64,000 bases of DNA from Caballeronia grimmiae (GTDB taxonomy: Bacteria; Pseudomonadota; Gammaproteobacteria; Burkholderiales; Burkholderiaceae): assembly GCF_000698555.1 (NCBI RefSeq), contig NZ_JFHE01000005.1:62001-126000 (forward strand), read 5' to 3'. Numbering within the stretch: position 1 is the first letter of the stretch; the number at the start of each line of letters is the position of its first letter. Of the stretch, positions 25,523 through 32,973 are shown piece after piece. The notes below the pieces were generated by a model. That model ran no database searches and had not been told where the DNA came from. It saw nothing but the letters and a program-made list of their open reading frames with translations. The translations under genes were made by a program, and so were the position numbers.

Positions 25523-26743
25523 ATGAAAAAGAAGACCCTCGCGCGCCTCTCTTCTCTTTGCTTTGCGGCTGCGGCGGCGAGTGTGGCGCTGATGAGCAGC
25601 GGCGCGCAGGCTGCTGAGGCCAACAGCGTCAAGATCGGCTTCGTCACGGACTTGTCGGGGCTTTACGCCGATATCGACGGACAAGGCGGCCTCGAAGCCA
25701 TCCGCATGGCGATCGCCGATTTCGGCGGCAAGGTCAACGGCAAGCCGATCGAACTCGTCTATGCCGATCACCAGAACAAGGCGGATATTGCGGCATCGCG
25801 GGCACGCGAGTGGATCGACCGTGACGGCGTGAACGCGATCATCGGCGGGACTAATTCGGCCACCGCGCTGTCCACCGCGCAAGTGGCGGCCGAGAAGAAG
25901 GTGCCGTACATCAACATCGGTGCGGGCGCGGACAACCTCACGAACGAACAGTGCTCGCCGTACACCGTCCACTACGCCTACGACACGATGGCGCTCGCGA
26001 AGGGCACCGGCTCCGCCGTGACGAAGCAGGGCGGCAAGTCGTGGTACTTCCTGACCGCCGACTACGCGTTCGGCAAGGCGCTGGAAAAGAACACGTCGGA
26101 TGTCGTGAAGGCCAACGGCGGCCAGGTGCTCGGGACCGTGCGGCATCCGCTGTCGGCGTCGGATTTCTCGTCGTTCCTGCTGCAGGCGCAGGGATCGAAG
26201 GCGCAAGTGCTCGGCCTCGCGAACGCGGGCGGCGACACGATCAATTCGATCAAGGCGGCGAAGGAATTCGGCATCACCAAGTCGATGAAGATCGCCGCGC
26301 TGCTCATCTTCCTGACGGACATTCACAGCCTCGGACTCGAAACGACGCAAGGTCTCGTCGCGACGGATAGCTGGTACTGGAACAAGGACGAGAAGACGCG
26401 CGAGTGGGCGAAGCGCTATTTTTCGAAGATGAAGAAGATGCCGACGAGCCTTCAGGCCGCCGACTATTCCGCCGTCACGACTTATCTGAAGGCGGTGCAG
26501 GCAGCAGGCGGCACCGACAGCGACAAGGTGATGGGCGAACTGAAGAAGGCGAAGATCGACGACTTCTATGCGAAGGGCTACATTCGCCAGGACGGTTCGA
26601 TGATCCACGACATGTACCTGATGGAAGTCAAGAAACCTTCGGAATCCAAAGAACCGTGGGACTACTACAAGATCACGGCGACGATTCCGGGCGAGCAGGC
26701 GTTCGCCACCAAGGCTGAATCGCGCTGCGCGGCCTGGAAGTAA
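25523..26743 (+). CDS. Periplasmic binding protein LivK-type (system A)
   Basis: Exported solute-binding protein of 406 residues. The signal peptide ends near residue 30 (SSGAQAA). The type I periplasmic-binding fold starts KIGFVTDLSGLYADIDGQGGLEAIRMAIADFGG, with family segments YADHQNKADIAASRAREWIDRDGVNAIIGG and YFLTADYAFGKALEKNT. Three cysteines are seen (near 147 and the C-terminal CAAWK, plus the signal peptide). Its class resembles binding proteins for amides, urea or aromatic acids as much as for branched-chain amino acids. It lies 56 bases after livF, in the operon livG-F-K-H-M. Confidence 0.9.
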   Translation: MKKKTLARLSSLCFAAAAASVALMSSGAQAAEANSVKIGFVTDLSGLYADIDGQGGLEAIRMAIADFGGKVNGKPIELVYADHQNKADIAASRAREWIDRDGVNAIIGGTNSATALSTAQVAAEKKVPYINIGAGADNLTNEQCSPYTVHYAYDTMALAKGTGSAVTKQGGKSWYFLTADYAFGKALEKNTSDVVKANGGQVLGTVRHPLSASDFSSFLLQAQGSKAQVLGLANAGGDTINSIKAAKEFGITKSMKIAALLIFLTDIHSLGLETTQGLVATDSWYWNKDEKTREWAKRYFSKMKKMPTSLQAADYSAVTTYLKAVQAAGGTDSDKVMGELKKAKIDDFYAKGYIRQDGSMIHDMYLMEVKKPSESKEPWDYYKITATIPGEQAFATKAESRCAAWK

Positions 26744-26760
26744 GCTCGCGGTGGAGAGAC

Positions 26761-26793
26761 GTGGCGGGCGGCTCGCGGGCTGCCCGTCGCCAC
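26761..26793 (+). other. Intercistronic hairpin between livK and livH
   Basis: Stem-loop with perfect GTGGCG / CGCCAC ends and a partly paired G/C-rich interior, in the 72-base gap after the binding-protein gene and not followed by T residues. Such a structure could stabilise the upstream binding-protein mRNA, which is needed in excess over the permease. Confidence 0.4.
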
Positions 26794-26815
26794 AACGATT
26801 CTGACGGCAGGTTCA

Positions 26816-27700
26816 ATGGAAATATTCGGCATACCGCTCGCCGCCATGATGAGCCAGCTGCTGCTCGGACTGGTGAACGGATCGTTCTACGCGATCCTGA
26901 GTCTCGGGCTCGCGGTGATCTTCGGCTTGCTCAACGTCATCAACTTCGCGCATGGCGCGCTCTTCATGCTGGGCGCGATGCTCGCGTGGATGGGCTACTC
27001 GTACTTCAACGTTCCCTATTGGGCGATGCTCGTGCTCGCGCCCGTCATCGTCGGCGTGCTCGGCGTCTTCATCGAACGTTCGATGCTGCGCTGGCTCTAC
27101 AAGCTCGACCATCTCTACGGCTTGCTGCTCACGTTCGGCCTCACGCTCGTGATCGAAGGCGTGTTCCGCTCCATCTATGGTTCGTCGGGGCAGCCGTATG
27201 ACGTGCCATCGCTTTTGTCCGGTGCGACGAACCTCGGCTTCATGTTCCTGCCGAACTATCGCGCGTGGGTCGTCGTCGCGTCGCTGATCGTGTGCTTCGC
27301 GACGTGGTTCGTCATCGAGAAGACGCGAATCGGCGCCTACTTGCGCGCGGGCACGGAGAACCCGAAGCTCGTCGAGGCGTTCGGCGTCAACGTGCCGCTG
27401 ATGATCACGCTGACCTACGGCTTCGGCGTCGCGCTGGCGGCATTCGCGGGCGTGCTGGCCGCGCCGGTCATCCAGGTATCCCCGCTGATGGGGCAGTCGA
27501 TGATCATCACCGTGTTCGCCGTCGTCGTGATCGGCGGAATGGGGTCGATCATGGGCTCGATTCTCACGGGCCTGCTGCTCGGCGTGATCGAAGGCTTCAC
27601 GCGCGTGTTCTATCCGGAAGCGTCCGCGACGGTCGTCTTCGTCATCATGGCGCTCGTGCTGCTCGTGCGTCCGGCAGGGCTCTTCGGCAAGGAAAAATGA
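26816..27700 (+). CDS. livH: ABC transporter permease LivH (system A)
   Basis: Inner-membrane permease of 294 residues with about eight hydrophobic helices. It begins MMSQLLLGLVNGSFYAILSLGLAVIFGLLNVINFAHGALFMLGAM, the standard LivH opening, and has the conserved GTENPKLVEAFGVNV loop that docks the ATPase and VVVIGGMGSIMGSILTGLLLGVIEGF near the end. Length is normal. It overlaps livM by four bases and should form the translocation pore with it. Confidence 0.94.
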   Translation: MEIFGIPLAAMMSQLLLGLVNGSFYAILSLGLAVIFGLLNVINFAHGALFMLGAMLAWMGYSYFNVPYWAMLVLAPVIVGVLGVFIERSMLRWLYKLDHLYGLLLTFGLTLVIEGVFRSIYGSSGQPYDVPSLLSGATNLGFMFLPNYRAWVVVASLIVCFATWFVIEKTRIGAYLRAGTENPKLVEAFGVNVPLMITLTYGFGVALAAFAGVLAAPVIQVSPLMGQSMIITVFAVVVIGGMGSIMGSILTGLLLGVIEGFTRVFYPEASATVVFVIMALVLLVRPAGLFGKEK

Positions 27701-28671
27701 TGCAGAGAAAAGCGCTATACGTCCTGTTGCTGATCGCCCTGGTCATCGCGCCGTTCGCGGGCGTGTATCCGGTCTTCATGATGAAAGTGCTGTGCTTTGC
27801 GCTGTTCGCGGCGGCGTTCAATCTGCTGATCGGCTATACGGGACTGCTCTCGTTCGGGCACGCGATGTTCCTGGCGAGCGCAGGCTACACGGCCGGGTAC
27901 GCGATCCAGACGCTCGGCTTCACGCCGGAGCTGGGCGTGCTTGCCGGCACGGCGGTCGCGACGCTGCTGGGTCTGGTCGTCGGCCTGCTGGCGATTCGCC
28001 GTCAGGGTATCTACTTCGCGATGGTCACGCTCGCGCTCGCGCAGATGGTCTACTTCGTGTTCCTGCAAGCGCCGTTCACGCACGGCGAAGACGGGCTGCA
28101 AGGCGTGCCGCGCGGCAAGCTGTTCGGCATCGTGAGCCTGAGCAACGACGTTACGCTCTACTACGTCGTGCTGCTGGTGATGCTGCTCGCGTTCGCGCTC
28201 ATCGTGCGCATCGTGCATTCGCCGTTCGGGCAGGTGCTGATCGCGATCAAGGAGAACGAGCCGCGCGCCATATCGCTCGGCTACGACACCGCGCGCTACA
28301 AGCTGCTTGCGTTCGTGCTGTCGGCAGGGCTTGCGGGTCTCGCGGGCGCGACGAAGACGCTCGTGCTCGGCTTCGAAACACTCGGCGATGCCTACTGGAC
28401 CATGTCCGGCCTCGTCGTGCTGATGACGCTCGTCGGCGGCATGAGCACGATGTTCGGGCCGCTGCTGGGCGCTGCGATCATCGTGGCGCTGGAAGACCGG
28501 CTCGGCGATATCGGCACGGGCATCGCGAAGCTCACGGGCGTTGCGTGGTTCCAGTCGCTCGGCGAATCGGTGACGATCGTGACGGGGGTGATCTTCATTG
28601 CGTGCGTGCTGGCGTTTCGCCGCGGCATCGTGGGGGAGATCGTCGCGCGGATTCGGCCGTTGCAGGGCTGA
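27697..28671 (+). CDS. livM: ABC transporter permease LivM (system A)
   Basis: Permease of about 324 residues. The first hydrophobic helices lead to FNLLIGYTGLLSFGHAMFLASAGYTAGY, a LivM signature. The ATPase-docking loop is AIKENEPRAISLGYDTARYKLLAF, and VVLMTLVGGMSTMFGPLLGAAIIVALED closes the domain. The start is ATG 27697 (with a second ATG in the next codon), overlapping the livH stop. It is the last gene of operon A. No terminator is seen directly after the stop; the next strong terminator, about 215 bases downstream, belongs to a separate short transcript. Confidence 0.93.
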   Translation: MMQRKALYVLLLIALVIAPFAGVYPVFMMKVLCFALFAAAFNLLIGYTGLLSFGHAMFLASAGYTAGYAIQTLGFTPELGVLAGTAVATLLGLVVGLLAIRRQGIYFAMVTLALAQMVYFVFLQAPFTHGEDGLQGVPRGKLFGIVSLSNDVTLYYVVLLVMLLAFALIVRIVHSPFGQVLIAIKENEPRAISLGYDTARYKLLAFVLSAGLAGLAGATKTLVLGFETLGDAYWTMSGLVVLMTLVGGMSTMFGPLLGAAIIVALEDRLGDIGTGIAKLTGVAWFQSLGESVTIVTGVIFIACVLAFRRGIVGEIVARIRPLQG

Positions 28672-28781
28672 GGCAATTTAGTTGGAATACCGAAAGGACT
28701 ATGCCAATGCGAAGGCTTGATTAACGGCAATTAACGCGCCCCTTTGAGGTGCCTGCATGCACCACTAGGGTAAATGCTAGG

Positions 28782-28810
28782 TTGTCGCTAATCGGTCACG
28801 ACATTACTAT
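28782..28810 (+). promoter_or_regulatory. Sigma-70-type promoter of a short transcription unit
   Basis: TTGTCG and TACTAT separated by exactly 17 bases. The predicted start site is near 28817, about 70 bases before a strong terminator stem. Confidence 0.55.
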
Positions 28811-28816
28811 GCGTCT

Positions 28817-28919
28817 AGTTCTGTTGCACCCGAATTTTTGAGGTGGAGAACGAGGAGACATGAGGCACAAAGTGCCCAAATCGGAAGCGCTGTTGGATGA
28901 CTCCAACAGCGCTTTTTTA
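28817..28919 (+). ncRNA. Candidate small RNA or leader transcript
   Basis: A transcript of about 100 nt is bounded by the promoter above and a terminator with a perfect 13-bp stem. It contains AGGAG with good spacing before an ATG at 28860, so it may instead be a mini-mRNA (next entry). It is the only assigned content in the 521-base gap between the two transporter operons besides a CCGACC-CGCT-GGTCGG hairpin at 29084-29099 upstream of the next binding-protein gene. Confidence 0.4.
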
Positions 28920-28934
28920 TTTGTCCGCCGATAA
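28860..28934 (+). CDS. Possible 24-residue peptide overlapping a terminator
   Basis: ATG preceded by GAGGAGAC, a good ribosome site, opens a 24-codon frame beginning MRHKVPKSEALLDD and ending VRR. The terminator stem lies inside the coding sequence, so the terminated RNA would lack the stop codon at 28932-28934 unless transcription reads through. This argues for a leader or regulatory function, or for chance. No homolog is recognised. Confidence 0.3.
   Translation: MRHKVPKSEALLDDSNSAFLFVRR
28885..28919 (+). terminator. Strong Rho-independent terminator
   Basis: Perfect 13-bp stem AAGCGCTGTTGGA / TCCAACAGCGCTT with loop TGAC, followed by TTTTA. Confidence 0.93.
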
Positions 28935-29192
28935 TACGTATCGCGATCGCGCGATTCACCAGACAGATAATCCAGGCGGGACATCCAACAGCATGGCGGG
29001 GCGTGCGCTACGCCTCACGCAGCCTGCCGCAAGCCCTTCAAAACGCTTGCTGGGCGGCGCTTGCCTCCGCTAAACTGCATTTCCCGACCCGCTGGTCGGC
29101 GATTCGCGACATAAATAAATCCGCGGGCTTCGAAGCAAAGAATCATCCGGCAAGACTTCAATTCGAACTGACGATTTACGGGGTGCAAATCA

Positions 29193-30359
29193 ATGAAGTG
29201 GGCATTGCGCGGTAAAGCGGTCGCTATGGCGATTGCGGGAATGGCAGCGGTTTTAAGCACGCAAGTTTGGGCGGACGTGAAAATAGGCGTCACGGTATCG
29301 GCGACAGGCCCGGCCGCATCGCTCGGTATTCCGGAGAAAAACACCTTCGCGTTATTGCCGAAGGAAGTCGCGGGACAAAAGGTGCAATACATCGTGCTCG
29401 ACGACGCCACGGATTCCACGCAAGCCGTCAAGAACGCGCGCAAGCTCACGAGCGAAGATCACGTCGATGCGCTCATCGGTTCCACAGTCGTTCCTAATTC
29501 GCTCGCGATGATCGACATCGCCGCCGAGACCAGCACCCCGATGATCTCGATGGCCGCCGCGGCCAGCATCGTCGAACCGATGGACAGCAAGCGCGCGTGG
29601 GTCTTCAAGACGCCGCAGAACGACATCCTCATGGCGACGGCCATCGCACAGCACATGGCCAATCATGGCGTGAAGACGGTTGCCTTCATCGGCTTCTCGG
29701 ATGCGTATGGCGAGAGCTGGTTCAAGGAATTCTCAAAGGCGGCGGATCTGGCGAAGGTGAAGGTCGTCGCGAACGAGCGCTTTGCACGCAACGATGCTTC
29801 GGTGACCGGCCAGGTCCTGAAGATGATGTCGCAGAACGCTGACGCGGTGTTGATCGCCGGCGCGGGTACACCCGCCGCGCTGCCGCAGAAGACGCTCAAG
29901 GAGCGCGGATACAAGGGCAAGCTCTATCAGACGCACGGCGTCGCCAATAACGACTTTCTCCGCGTATGCGGAAAGGACTGCGAGAACACGTTCTTGCCAG
30001 CGGGTCCGTTGCTCGTGGCCGAGCAGTTGCCTGACAGCAATCCGGTGAAGCAGGCCGCGCTCACTTATAAGAAGGCGTATGAAGGCGCTTACGGCGCGGG
30101 TTCGGTGTCGACGTTCGGCGGTCACGCATGGGACGCGGGCCTCATTCTTCAACGTGCGATACCCATCGCGCTGAAGAAGGGCCAACCGGGCACGCCGGCG
30201 TTCCGGGAGGCGTTGCGCGCGGCCATCGAAGAGACGAAGAATCTGCCGGCGTCGCATGGCATCTTCAACATGAGCGCGAACGATCACTCCGGGCTGGATC
30301 AGCGGGCGCGCGTGATGGTCGAGATCGTGGGCGGCAAGTGGAAGTTGTCGGCCAACTGA
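29193..30359 (+). CDS. Periplasmic binding protein LivK-type, first of a tandem pair (system B)
   Basis: Solute-binding protein of 388 residues. The signal peptide runs to about residue 27 (VLSTQVWA). The mature start is VKIGVTVSATGPAASLGIPEKNTFALLPKEV, followed by STVVPNSLAMIDIAAE, SKRAWVFKTPQND, GFSDAYGESW and the Cys pair RVCGKDCEN, likely a disulfide. It is very similar over its whole length to the next gene (same motifs in the same order), so the two arose by duplication. It has its own terminator and appears to be monocistronic upstream of system B. Ligand unknown. Confidence 0.9.
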   Translation: MKWALRGKAVAMAIAGMAAVLSTQVWADVKIGVTVSATGPAASLGIPEKNTFALLPKEVAGQKVQYIVLDDATDSTQAVKNARKLTSEDHVDALIGSTVVPNSLAMIDIAAETSTPMISMAAAASIVEPMDSKRAWVFKTPQNDILMATAIAQHMANHGVKTVAFIGFSDAYGESWFKEFSKAADLAKVKVVANERFARNDASVTGQVLKMMSQNADAVLIAGAGTPAALPQKTLKERGYKGKLYQTHGVANNDFLRVCGKDCENTFLPAGPLLVAEQLPDSNPVKQAALTYKKAYEGAYGAGSVSTFGGHAWDAGLILQRAIPIALKKGQPGTPAFREALRAAIEETKNLPASHGIFNMSANDHSGLDQRARVMVEIVGGKWKLSAN

Positions 30360-30388
30360 ACAGCGATATGTGAATCGATTCTGACATC

Positions 30389-30419
30389 AAAGGCGCGTTG
30401 CAACGAACGCGCCTTTTTT
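30389..30419 (+). terminator. Rho-independent terminator after first tandem livK
   Basis: 11-bp stem AAAGGCGCGTT / AACGCGCCTTT with a 6-base loop, followed by further T residues. Confidence 0.92.
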
Positions 30420-30598
30420 GTTGTGCGGAAGTGGAAAGAAGAGGGCGCAAAGCCTCGCGGATGAACTGGGCGACTGTCATCGACGGTCAGGGAAAACGAG
30501 CCTAGGCATGGTGTAACGCGGTAAATAGATTGAGTGCGCCTCTGGCAGGCCGCATCGACAAATACTCGCAGCAGCACAGTCGCGTTTGGAGACGAGCA

Positions 30599-31771
30599 AT
30601 GAAAACGAAGAAATCATGGGTTAGCAAAAGCATCGCGCTTGCCATCGCCGGCAGCGCGGTTTTCAGGACGAGTGCGGTATTCGCACAGGTGAAGATCGGC
30701 GTGACGTTATCGGCGACGGGGCCGGCGGCATCGCTTGGGATTCCCGAGAAAAATACCGTCGCGCTGTTACCAAAGGAAATCGGCGGGAAGTCGGTGCAAT
30801 ACATCGTGCTCGACGATGGCTCCGACACGAGCCGCGCCGTGCAGAATACGCGCAAGCTGATCGACGAGGATCACGTGGACGCGATCATCGGCTCGACCGT
30901 CACGCCGAATTCGCTCGCGATGATCGATGCGGCATCGAGCGCGAAGACGCCGATGATCTCGATGGCCGCCTCCGCCGCGATCATCGCGCCGATGGACAGC
31001 AAGCGCGCGTGGGTGTTCAAGACGCCGCAAAACGACGCGCTCATGGCTGACGCGATCGCCGGCTATATGGAGAAGCACGGCGTGAAAACCGTGGGTTTCA
31101 TCGGCTTCGCGGATGCGTACGGCGACGGCTGGTACAACGTCTTCAACGCGGCAGCCTCGGCGCACAAGCTGAAGATCGTCACGAACGAACGCTATAACCG
31201 CACGGATACGTCCGTCACGGGGCAAGTGCTGAAGACGATGGGCGCGAACCCGGATGCGGTGCTGATCGCGGGCGCGGGCACGCCGTCGGCGTTGCCGGCG
31301 AAGGCGTTGAAGGAGCGCGGCTACAAGGGCAAGGTCTATCAGACGCACGGCGTGGCGAACAACGACTTCCTGCGCGTGTGCGGCAAGGACTGCGAAGGTG
31401 AGATTCTGCCTGCCGGTCCGGTGCTCGTGACCGAGCAACTGCCGGACAGCAATCCGGTGAAGAAGTCGTCGGCGGCCTACAAGGACGCGTACGAGAAGGC
31501 CAACGGCGCGGGTTCGCTGTCGACCTTCGGCGGTCACGCATGGGATGCCGGTCAGATGCTCGCACGCGCGATTCCCGAGGCGCTGAAGAAGGCGCAGCCC
31601 GGCACGCCCGAATTCCGCGAAGCGCTGCGCGCCGCGCTCGAGAGCCTGAAGGATCTGCCGGTCGCGCACGGCATCATGAACACGACGCCGAGCGATCACA
31701 ACGGCTTCGACGACCGCGCGCGCGTGATGGTGCAGATCGTCGACGGCAAGTGGAAGCTGCTGAACGACTGA
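30599..31771 (+). CDS. Periplasmic binding protein LivK-type, second of a tandem pair (system B)
   Basis: Protein of 390 residues, paralog of the preceding gene. The signal peptide ends near TSAVFAQ (about residue 29). The mature part begins VKIGVTLSATGPAASLGIPEKN and keeps all landmarks of its neighbour, including RVCGKDCEG and STFGGHAWDAGQ. Differences concentrate in surface segments, for example around DYN-rich GWYNVFNAAASAHK. GGAG lies 8 bases upstream of the ATG. A terminator follows, so permease genes downstream probably depend on read-through or their own promoter. Two near-identical receptors may widen the ligand range of one transporter. Confidence 0.9.
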   Translation: MKTKKSWVSKSIALAIAGSAVFRTSAVFAQVKIGVTLSATGPAASLGIPEKNTVALLPKEIGGKSVQYIVLDDGSDTSRAVQNTRKLIDEDHVDAIIGSTVTPNSLAMIDAASSAKTPMISMAASAAIIAPMDSKRAWVFKTPQNDALMADAIAGYMEKHGVKTVGFIGFADAYGDGWYNVFNAAASAHKLKIVTNERYNRTDTSVTGQVLKTMGANPDAVLIAGAGTPSALPAKALKERGYKGKVYQTHGVANNDFLRVCGKDCEGEILPAGPVLVTEQLPDSNPVKKSSAAYKDAYEKANGAGSLSTFGGHAWDAGQMLARAIPEALKKAQPGTPEFREALRAALESLKDLPVAHGIMNTTPSDHNGFDDRARVMVQIVDGKWKLLND

Positions 31772-31827
31772 CCGACGCGGGACGCAGCGATTCCTGAGCG
31801 TCCCCGTCTCCGATTTTCAAGATAGGG

Positions 31828-31856
31828 AAGCGGCGCGCCGATGGTGCGCCGCTTTT
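31828..31856 (+). terminator. Probable terminator after second tandem livK
   Basis: 9-bp stem AAGCGGCGC / GCGCCGCTT with a 9-base loop and a short T-run (TTTT). Being weak, it may allow partial read-through into livH. Confidence 0.7.
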
Positions 31857-31913
31857 CCCATGTTCCACGGACTCTGACGGTCCGCAGATTTCAGGTAGCT
31901 CACAAGAGGAAGT

Positions 31914-32969
31914 ATGGACTTATCGATTGCGGCGATTCTCGCGCAAGACGGCATCACGACGGGAGCGATCTACGCCTTGCTCGCGCTCGCCCTGGTGCTC
32001 GTGTTCTCCGTGACACGCGTCATTTTTATTCCGCAAGGCGAATTCGTCGCGTACGGCGCACTCACGCTCGCCGCGCTTCAGACGCAGAAGCTGCCCGCGA
32101 CGTGCTTTCTGCTGATCGCGATGGGCGTGGGTTGTTTCATCGCCGAGAGCGTATCGATCGCGCGGCATCCCGGGCGCTATCACCAGATCGGCCGCCTGCT
32201 TGCCGTGCTCGCGGGCAAGTACCTGTTGTTTCCGCTCGCTGTGTGGGGCATCACGCAAGCCGTGTTCGCGCAGCCGCTGCCGATGATCGCGCAGATCGCG
32301 CTGACGCTGCTGATCGTCGTGCCGATGGGACCGTTCGTCTACCGGCTCGCGTATGAGCCGATCGCGGAGGCGAGCACGCTGCTGCTGCTGATCGTCGCGG
32401 TCGCGGTGCACTTCGCGATGGTCGGCCTCGGGCTCGTCATGTTCGGCGCGGAAGGCTCGCGCACGACGGCGTTTTCGGACGCCAACTTCAACATCGGCAG
32501 CGTGTCGATTTCGGGGCAAAGCCTGTGGGTGGTGGGCACGGCTGTCGTGCTGATCGCGGCGCTGTACTTCTACTTCGATCGCTCGATCTCCGGCAAGGCG
32601 CTGCGGGCAACGTCGGTGAATCGGCTGGGAGCACGGCTCGTCGGCATCGGCACTACCCAGGCTGGGCGGCTGGCCTTCACGCTGGCGGCGGGCCTCGGCG
32701 CGCTGTGCGGCGTGCTTGTCGCGCCGATTACGACCATCTACTACGACTCGGGCTTCCTGATCGGTCTGAAGGGATTCGTCGGCGCGATCGTCGGCGGCCT
32801 GGTGAGTTATCCGCTCGCGGCGGCGGGGTCGCTGCTGGTCGGCTTGCTCGAGTCCTATTCGTCGTTCTGGGCGAGTGCTTACAAAGAGGTCATCGTCTTC
32901 ACGCTGATCATTCCGGTGCTGCTGTGGCGAAGCCTGGCGAGCCCGCATTCGGACGAAGACGAGGAGTAA
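31914..32969 (+). CDS. livH: ABC transporter permease LivH-like, enlarged (system B)
   Basis: Permease of 351 residues, longer than ordinary LivH (about 290-310). The opening ITTGAIYALLALALVLVFSVTRVIFIPQGEFVAYGAL and the closing FVGAIVGGLVSYPLAAAGSLLVGLLES fit LivH. Between them, about residues 65-125, is extra sequence (ARHPGRYHQIGRLLAVLAGKYLL and following hydrophobic segments) that is absent from the common version and may add one or two helices. It is 4 bases upstream of the fused LivM-LivG gene. Confidence 0.85.
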   Translation: MDLSIAAILAQDGITTGAIYALLALALVLVFSVTRVIFIPQGEFVAYGALTLAALQTQKLPATCFLLIAMGVGCFIAESVSIARHPGRYHQIGRLLAVLAGKYLLFPLAVWGITQAVFAQPLPMIAQIALTLLIVVPMGPFVYRLAYEPIAEASTLLLLIVAVAVHFAMVGLGLVMFGAEGSRTTAFSDANFNIGSVSISGQSLWVVGTAVVLIAALYFYFDRSISGKALRATSVNRLGARLVGIGTTQAGRLAFTLAAGLGALCGVLVAPITTIYYDSGFLIGLKGFVGAIVGGLVSYPLAAAGSLLVGLLESYSSFWASAYKEVIVFTLIIPVLLWRSLASPHSDEDEE

Positions 32970-32973
32970 TCGG

